This document shows, piece by piece, positions 59,228 to 64,000 of a stretch of DNA of 64,000 bases. The notes under the pieces were generated by a model that made no database searches, was not told the origin of the DNA, and saw only the letters and a program-made list of their open reading frames with translations. Numbering within the stretch: the first letter of the stretch is position 1; each line of letters opens with the position of its first letter. The position numbers and the translations under genes were made by a program. Source of the DNA: Polaromonas sp. C04 (GTDB lineage: Bacteria; Pseudomonadota; Gammaproteobacteria; Burkholderiales; Burkholderiaceae_C); the NCBI RefSeq assembly GCF_002002705.1, contig NZ_MUNS01000031.1, forward strand, positions 62,001 through 126,000. Direction: 5' to 3'.

Positions 59228-60466
59228 ATGTCCATGAGCAAAGAAGACAACGAACTGTTGACCCGCGTCGAGAACGGCGCACCGATGGGCGAAATGATTC
59301 GCCAGCATTACTGGCTGCCGGCCGTGCCGTCGGTCAAGCTCGAAGCTGACGGAGCCCCAGTGCGGGTGCGCCTGCTGGGCGGCAACTATGTCGCCTTCCG
59401 GGCCACCGACGGCAGCGTGGGCGTTCTTGACGAACAGTGCCCGCACCGCAAGGCTTCACTGGCGCTGGCCCGCAATGAAGAAAATGGCCTGCGTTGCCTC
59501 TACCATGGCTGGAAATTCAACGTTAAAGGCGAAGTGGTGGAAGCCCCCAACCACGCAGGTGACCAAGAGCAGTTTTGCTCGCATGTGCGCGTGAACCGTT
59601 ACACCGCAGTGGATCGTGGGGGCATCATCTGGGTCTGGCTAGGCAAGGGCAACTCTGCGCCTAAGTTTCCCGACTTGCCGTTTGTCAATCTACCGTCCCA
59701 TCAGCGCTCGGTCACCTGCGTCGAAGTGCCTACCAATTGGGTACAGGGTGTGGAAGCGACAGTGGATTCGTCTCATGTAGGCGTATTGCACGAATCCACC
59801 ACCCAAATCACCGCTGGCGGCGGCAATGAGCGCATGCACATGACGAAGGCGCTAGCACCAAAGCTGGAATTTGAAGAGCGCCCCTACGGTTATCGTTATG
59901 CCGCCCTTCGCGCGTTGCCCGACGACAAGATTTACGCCCGGGTCAACAACTTCGTCATGCCCTGGTACGGCGTCATTTGCCCGCCGGACACCAACGGTCC
60001 GACCACAGTTTTCTTTTCCACCCCGGTGGACGACGTGACGCACCGCGCCTGGTTCGTGCACTTCAATCCGAACCGCCCGCTGGGCATGACCGTGATGTCG
60101 GCCTCGCCCGATGTGTGGAATTTCCCGCCACTGCCGCCCGGCAGTCCCAACGACAACTGGGGGCAGAACCGGGACATCATGAAGCGTGGCCACGCCACCG
60201 GCTTTCCCCAGCACTTGGGGACCGAAGATTTCGCCATGTTCCTGAGCCAGGGGTCAATTCATGACCGGACCGACGAGCAGCTGTGCTCAGCTGACGGGGC
60301 GGTAGTTCGGGTCCGTCAGCTGCTGCTGAAGGCGGCCCGCGAATTCATGGCCGGCAAGACCCCCACCTTAGCGGACAGCCAAGAGTTGGACTACACAAAA
60401 GTAAAGTCGGTCGGCGGCGTGCTGCCGGCGGGCAGCGACTGGCGCAGCCTGGCCGACGCGGCGTAA
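59228..60466 (+). CDS. Rieske ring-hydroxylating oxygenase, alpha subunit 1
   Basis: A 412-residue oxygenase of the phthalate 4,5-dioxygenase type. Rieske [2Fe-2S] ligands Cys71, His73, Cys90, His93 (CPH...CLYH); mononuclear iron site in VQGVEATVDSSHVGVLHEST (D, H, H). No beta subunit is present, as is normal for this class. Electrons would come from the VanB-type reductase 2.4 kb downstream. It may hydroxylate or O-demethylate an aromatic acid. Confidence 0.9.
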   Translation: MSMSKEDNELLTRVENGAPMGEMIRQHYWLPAVPSVKLEADGAPVRVRLLGGNYVAFRATDGSVGVLDEQCPHRKASLALARNEENGLRCLYHGWKFNVKGEVVEAPNHAGDQEQFCSHVRVNRYTAVDRGGIIWVWLGKGNSAPKFPDLPFVNLPSHQRSVTCVEVPTNWVQGVEATVDSSHVGVLHESTTQITAGGGNERMHMTKALAPKLEFEERPYGYRYAALRALPDDKIYARVNNFVMPWYGVICPPDTNGPTTVFFSTPVDDVTHRAWFVHFNPNRPLGMTVMSASPDVWNFPPLPPGSPNDNWGQNRDIMKRGHATGFPQHLGTEDFAMFLSQGSIHDRTDEQLCSADGAVVRVRQLLLKAAREFMAGKTPTLADSQELDYTKVKSVGGVLPAGSDWRSLADAA

Positions 60467-60505
60467 AGCCATTGTCGTCCTCCGCAAAACACGATGGAGA
60501 AAAAC

Positions 60506-61483
60506 ATGAAGCTAAACCGGAGAAGCTGGCTATTAGCCTCCGGGCTGGTGATGGCGGCCCCCATGGTACGGGCGCAATCTCGGGACAAGCCCTTGATCCG
60601 CATCCTGCTGGGTCTGCCGCCCGGTGGCGGCACCGACGCCATCGCGCGCTATATCGCCAACAGGTTGAGTGAGGAGCTGGGCCAGCCCGTGATCATTGAA
60701 AGTCGTCCTGGTGTGGGGGGGCGGCTGGCCGCTGATGCCTTGATGAAGGCCGCGCCCAACGGCCTAACTTATATGATAGCGCCAAACGCCACACCGACCT
60801 TCCAGACGCTGGTGTTCGGTTCTCAACTCAAGTGGAACATCTGGCGCGACTTCGCGCCGGTGGCCGGCCTGGTGTCCTATCCACTAGGCATGGGTGTCAG
60901 CTTGGACACTGGTGCCACCAACGCGCGCGAGTTTGTGGAATGGGTCAAAGCCCACCCCAAGCAGGCGTGCTTCGGCACACCCGGTCTGGGTGGCCAAACC
61001 CATTTTCTGGGGGTGCAATTCGCCAGGGCTGCTGGCATCCAGTTACCCGTCATCCCCTATAAGGGTACGCCACCGCTAATCACTGATCTGCTCGGTGGCC
61101 AAGTGCCCGCCGCAGTGACCTTGATGGACGATCTGCTCCAGCAGCACCGCGCGGGCAAGTTGCGCGTGCTCGGGATCTTCAGCGACAAGCGCTCCGAGCT
61201 GATGCCGGACATTCCGACCTTTGCCGAACAGGGCTACAAGGTGTCGTCGGGCGACGGCTGGACCGCCATGTGGGCACCTGCCAAGACACCACCGGCCGAG
61301 ATTGCGCGCATACAGCAGGCCCTGCAGAAAATCCTGGCCAATCCGCAGGTCAAGGACGACCTGATGACGCGCCTGGCGGTAATGCCGCATTACCGCAACG
61401 CCCAGGAAATGGCCAAGGCCCAGCGTGATGAACTCGCCACCTGGGAGCCCATCGTCAAGGCTTCCGGTTTCAAACCGGAATAA
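60506..61483 (+). CDS. Bug/TctC-type periplasmic binding protein
   Basis: A 325-residue Bug protein with signal MKLNRRSWLLASGLVMAAPM (twin arginine near the start, possibly Tat-exported) and family segments IRILLGLPPGGGTDAIARYI, VIIESRPGVGGRLAADAL, PYKGTPPLITDLLGGQVPAA and WAPAKTPPAEIARIQQALQK. It resembles the second Bug protein of this cluster (50788-51768) more than the one at 137-1120. ATG 60506 has a GGAG site; 60494 is an alternative. Confidence 0.88.
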   Translation: MKLNRRSWLLASGLVMAAPMVRAQSRDKPLIRILLGLPPGGGTDAIARYIANRLSEELGQPVIIESRPGVGGRLAADALMKAAPNGLTYMIAPNATPTFQTLVFGSQLKWNIWRDFAPVAGLVSYPLGMGVSLDTGATNAREFVEWVKAHPKQACFGTPGLGGQTHFLGVQFARAAGIQLPVIPYKGTPPLITDLLGGQVPAAVTLMDDLLQQHRAGKLRVLGIFSDKRSELMPDIPTFAEQGYKVSSGDGWTAMWAPAKTPPAEIARIQQALQKILANPQVKDDLMTRLAVMPHYRNAQEMAKAQRDELATWEPIVKASGFKPE

Positions 61484-61517
61484 GCCAACAAAGGCTATTG
61501 CAAAGCGGAGCCTCCCC

Positions 61518-62801
61518 ATGTTGAGCGAAGAAAAAAACCGTCAACTCACTCAGGTCGGCCCCGGTACGCCGATGGGCGAGGTGTTGCGACGCCACTGGCA
61601 TCCGGTGGCCGGGATCGACGACCTTGAGCGTCATCCGGTCAAACCCTTGCGACTGATGGGCGAAGACCTGGTGCTGTTCAAGGATCTGGGCGGCGACTAC
61701 GGCCTGGTGGACCGCCACTGCGCCCATCGCCGCGCCGACCTGTCTTATGGCTACGTCGAGGAAACCGGCATTCGCTGCAACTACCACGGATGGCAGTATG
61801 ACAATGCCGGACGCTGCATCCAGCAACCATATGAAGAAGTGGCCGACCCGCAGGCCCGGCAAAGGTGCAAGGTGCGCCTCAAAGCCTACCGTGTGCAGCC
61901 CAAGGCCGGCCTGCTGTGGGCCTACATGGGGCCGGAACCCGCGCCTGAACTGCCCGACTGGGAGGCTTTCAGCTGGGCCAACGGCTTTGTGCAGGCGGTA
62001 TTTTCGGACGTGCCCTGCAACTGGCTGCAGACCCAGGAGAACTCGATTGACCCGGTGCATTTTGAATGGATGCATGCCAACTGGAGCCGGCGCCTGCGCG
62101 GGCACACCGAGGGCTATGCCCCCAGGCACCTGCAGCTGGATTTCGAGGAAATCGAGCATGGCTTTGTCTACAAGCGCATCAGCGAAGACACCGACGCAAC
62201 ACACCCCCTGTGGACCATCGGCCGTGTCTGCTTATGGCCGAACGGCTTCTTCCTGGGCGACCATTTTGAATGGCGCGTGCCGGTCGATGACGAAAACACG
62301 CTGAGCGTGACCTGGTCCTTCATCCGAGTACCGCGTGAGGCCGAGCCCTTCGTGCAAACCAGCATCCCGACTTGGGTCAGCCCGATTAAGGATCCGGAAA
62401 CCGGGCGGTGGATCACCAGCCATGTAATCAACCAAGACATCATCGCCTGGGTGGGCCAGGGCCGCATCACCGACCGCACGCAAGAAAACCTGGGTGCCAG
62501 TGACAGGGGTGTGGCCATGCTGCGCCGCCAGCTGTTCGAGGACATCGATGCCGTGCGTGGCGGTCGCGACCCCAAGGGCGTACTGCGCAATGCACAAGCC
62601 AACCAACAAGTTGGCCTGCCCAGCGACTCGCGGGATTTTTTCCTGCACGGACTGCCGCTGCACGACTACCAGCGCCATCCCAAGTGGAGCCGGCTGCTCA
62701 ACCACTTCATCTTTCACGTCGGCCAGCCCGAGTGGGTCCAGCAGGCCCATGAGGCCGCCACGGGTGTAAAGATCCAACGGATGAATGTGCTCGATCTCTA
62801 A
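61518..62801 (+). CDS. Rieske ring-hydroxylating oxygenase, alpha subunit 2
   Basis: A 427-residue phthalate-4,5-dioxygenase-type oxygenase. Rieske ligands Cys68, His70, Cys87, His90 (CAH...CNYH); mononuclear iron site NWLQTQENSIDPVHFEWMHA. It differs clearly from the first oxygenase, so the two likely act on different intermediates or positions. ATG 61518 starts the homology; a longer frame overlaps the Bug gene. A single reductase follows and probably serves both. Confidence 0.9.
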   Translation: MLSEEKNRQLTQVGPGTPMGEVLRRHWHPVAGIDDLERHPVKPLRLMGEDLVLFKDLGGDYGLVDRHCAHRRADLSYGYVEETGIRCNYHGWQYDNAGRCIQQPYEEVADPQARQRCKVRLKAYRVQPKAGLLWAYMGPEPAPELPDWEAFSWANGFVQAVFSDVPCNWLQTQENSIDPVHFEWMHANWSRRLRGHTEGYAPRHLQLDFEEIEHGFVYKRISEDTDATHPLWTIGRVCLWPNGFFLGDHFEWRVPVDDENTLSVTWSFIRVPREAEPFVQTSIPTWVSPIKDPETGRWITSHVINQDIIAWVGQGRITDRTQENLGASDRGVAMLRRQLFEDIDAVRGGRDPKGVLRNAQANQQVGLPSDSRDFFLHGLPLHDYQRHPKWSRLLNHFIFHVGQPEWVQQAHEAATGVKIQRMNVLDL

Positions 62802-62828
62802 GCTATTCCCATTGTCGAAAGAAACCGT

Positions 62829-63797
62829 GTGAACACCACCGACACCCTTCAGGTCCGCTTCCGAGCTGTGACCTACGAAGCCGATGGCATCCTGAGCTTT
62901 GAGCTGGTGCCCATGCCCCCGCTCAAGGCGTTGCCGGCCTTCACGGCAGGCGCCCATATCGACCTGCACCTGCCCAACGGGCTGATTCGCAGCTACTCGC
63001 TGCTTAACAACCCACAAGAGCGCCACCACTATCTAATCGGCGTGAACAAGGACGCGCAGAGCCGAGGCGGTTCGCGTTACTTGCATGAAGTGCTGCGCGC
63101 GGGCGACACGCTGACCATCGGCGCGCCGCGCAACAACTTTCCGCTCGACGAGCAGGCCCCGATGAATGTGTTCATCGCCGGCGGCATTGGCATCACACCG
63201 ATGATGAGCATGATTGCGCGCACGCAGCAGTTGGGTCGGCCTTGGAAACTGTATTACGCCGCCCGCAGCCGCCGCAACGCGGCGTTCCTGGACGCCCTGC
63301 ATGGCTACCACAACGATCCCAACGTTGAATTGAGCTTCACATTTGACCAGGAGCCCGATGGCCAGCGCATGGACCTGGCCGCGATCATGAAAACATTGCC
63401 GCCAGAGGCGCATGTCTATTGCTGCGGCCCGCTGCCCATGCTGACCGCTTTCGAGTTGGCGGCAGCCGGCCTGCCGCCGGCACAGGTGCATCTTGAGTAT
63501 TTCGCCGCCAAGGAAAGTGCCGCCGCCGAAGGCGGCTTCATAGTGGAGCTGGCACGCTCGGGCAAGAGCGTCGCCGTGCGAGCCGGGCAAACCATCCTGG
63601 ACAGCCTGCTGGATATCGGCATCGAGCCCCCGTACTCCTGCCAGGAGGGCGTATGCGGAACCTGTGAGGTGCGTGTGCTCGAAGGCACGCCGGATCACCG
63701 CGACCTGGTGCTCAGCAATGCCGAAAAAGCCGCCAACAACCGCATGATGATCTGCTGCTCGGGTGCCAAGAGTGCCAAGCTGATCCTCGACCTTTAA
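62829..63797 (+). CDS. VanB-type oxygenase reductase (FMN, 2Fe-2S)
   Basis: A 322-residue class IA reductase: flavin-binding LIRSYSLLN, NAD-binding FIAGGIGITPMMSMIA, and a C-terminal plant-type ferredoxin domain with cysteines in PYSCQEGVCGTCEVRV and the distal MMICCSG. It passes electrons from NAD(P)H to the Rieske oxygenases. GTG start at 62829. Confidence 0.93.
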   Translation: MNTTDTLQVRFRAVTYEADGILSFELVPMPPLKALPAFTAGAHIDLHLPNGLIRSYSLLNNPQERHHYLIGVNKDAQSRGGSRYLHEVLRAGDTLTIGAPRNNFPLDEQAPMNVFIAGGIGITPMMSMIARTQQLGRPWKLYYAARSRRNAAFLDALHGYHNDPNVELSFTFDQEPDGQRMDLAAIMKTLPPEAHVYCCGPLPMLTAFELAAAGLPPAQVHLEYFAAKESAAAEGGFIVELARSGKSVAVRAGQTILDSLLDIGIEPPYSCQEGVCGTCEVRVLEGTPDHRDLVLSNAEKAANNRMMICCSGAKSAKLILDL

Positions 63798-63833
63798 CCC
63801 TTGTTTCCATTTTTTCATTTACAGAAAACAACT

Positions 63834-64000
63834 ATGAGCGACTCCCTGATCACCTACCAACTGGACGGCGCTGTCGCCCTGATCGGCCTGAACCGCCCCG
63901 GCAAACGCAATGCCATCAACGACGTCCTGGTGGACGAACTGCGCACCGCCGTGCTGCACGCCCATGAAGAGGCCAATGTGGCGATCTTGTTTGGCCACGG
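63834..64000 (+). CDS. Enoyl-CoA hydratase family protein, N-terminal part only
   Basis: The first 55 codons before the right edge read LITYQLDGAVALIGLNRPGK, RNAINDVLVDELRTAVL and AILFGHG, the crotonase N-terminus. It continues the rightward catabolic unit 36 bases after the reductase gene. Confidence 0.85.
   Translation, partial: MSDSLITYQLDGAVALIGLNRPGKRNAINDVLVDELRTAVLHAHEEANVAILFGH

Noticed and set aside
1-64000. CRISPR arrays, tRNA or rRNA genes
   Set aside because: No regularly spaced direct repeats, no cloverleaf-like intergenic sequence and no rRNA sequence were seen on reading both strands.

Overview
The window is GC-rich, densely coded chromosomal DNA of a betaproteobacterium, most likely a Comamonadaceae member (Polaromonas/Rhodoferax/Acidovorax type). 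This rests on gene orders (surE-pcm-nlpD-rpoS, rpsF-priB-rpsR-rplI-dnaB, ppsA/ppsR, alaA-hom-thrC-mobB-moeA-moaD-moaE), orphan Bug/TctC binding proteins and recognisable short repeat families. It is an inference; no rRNA or other taxonomic marker is present and no tRNA was seen.

Region 1 (1-40 kb) is mostly core genome: start of an FAD monooxygenase, a Bug protein and MarR regulator; a long leftward run alaA-hom-thrC-mobB-moeA-moaD-moaE (alanine, threonine, molybdenum cofactor); an Mth938-like protein, peroxiredoxin and PIN-PhoH ATPase; dnaB and the S6/PriB/S18/L9 operon with a candidate S6:S18 leader hairpin; a sodium:solute symporter fused to its usual small subunit; PEP synthase and its regulatory kinase/phosphatase; an iron block (bacterioferritin, FeoA-FeoB-small Cys-rich protein, Bfd, TonB-ExbB-ExbD, HemP) with Fur-box-like sites; a translationally coupled sufBCDSU-sufT operon; a Bax-inhibitor-1 protein, rlmD, rpoS-nlpD-pcm-surE and a quinone oxidoreductase.

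Region 2 (40-43.8 kb) is a small accessory island: a HigB/HigA-type toxin-antitoxin pair, a truncated second antitoxin, a membrane-anchored Mrr-like nuclease with zinc ribbon, and a secreted DUF4124-like protein, bracketed by two near-identical terminator hairpins. It is followed by a chimeric transposase remnant.

Region 3 (43.8-64 kb) is a catabolic cluster around a GntR regulator with palindromic operator candidates. Leftward lie an NDP-forming acyl-CoA synthetase, two acyl-CoA dehydrogenases, a broken aldehyde dehydrogenase, a Bug protein, an SCP-x-like thiolase with a DUF35 partner, a CoA-transferase, a LigB-type extradiol dioxygenase, three tandem RraA-like aldolases and an enoyl-CoA hydratase. 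Rightward lie a RidA protein, a LigJ-like hydratase, two Rieske oxygenases, another Bug protein, a VanB-type reductase and a second enoyl-CoA hydratase. Together this looks like oxygenation of an aromatic acid, meta-cleavage to a 4-oxalomesaconate-type product, hydration and aldol cleavage to central metabolites, plus CoA-dependent removal of a side chain. The substrate is unknown.

The most unusual signal is a 48-nt, two-hairpin element found seven times in the first 38 kb with constant spacing. Five copies lie inside protein genes (phoH, feoB, rlmD, rpoS, pcm) and keep the reading frame. Three other repeat types sit in frame in moaE and (twice) thrC.
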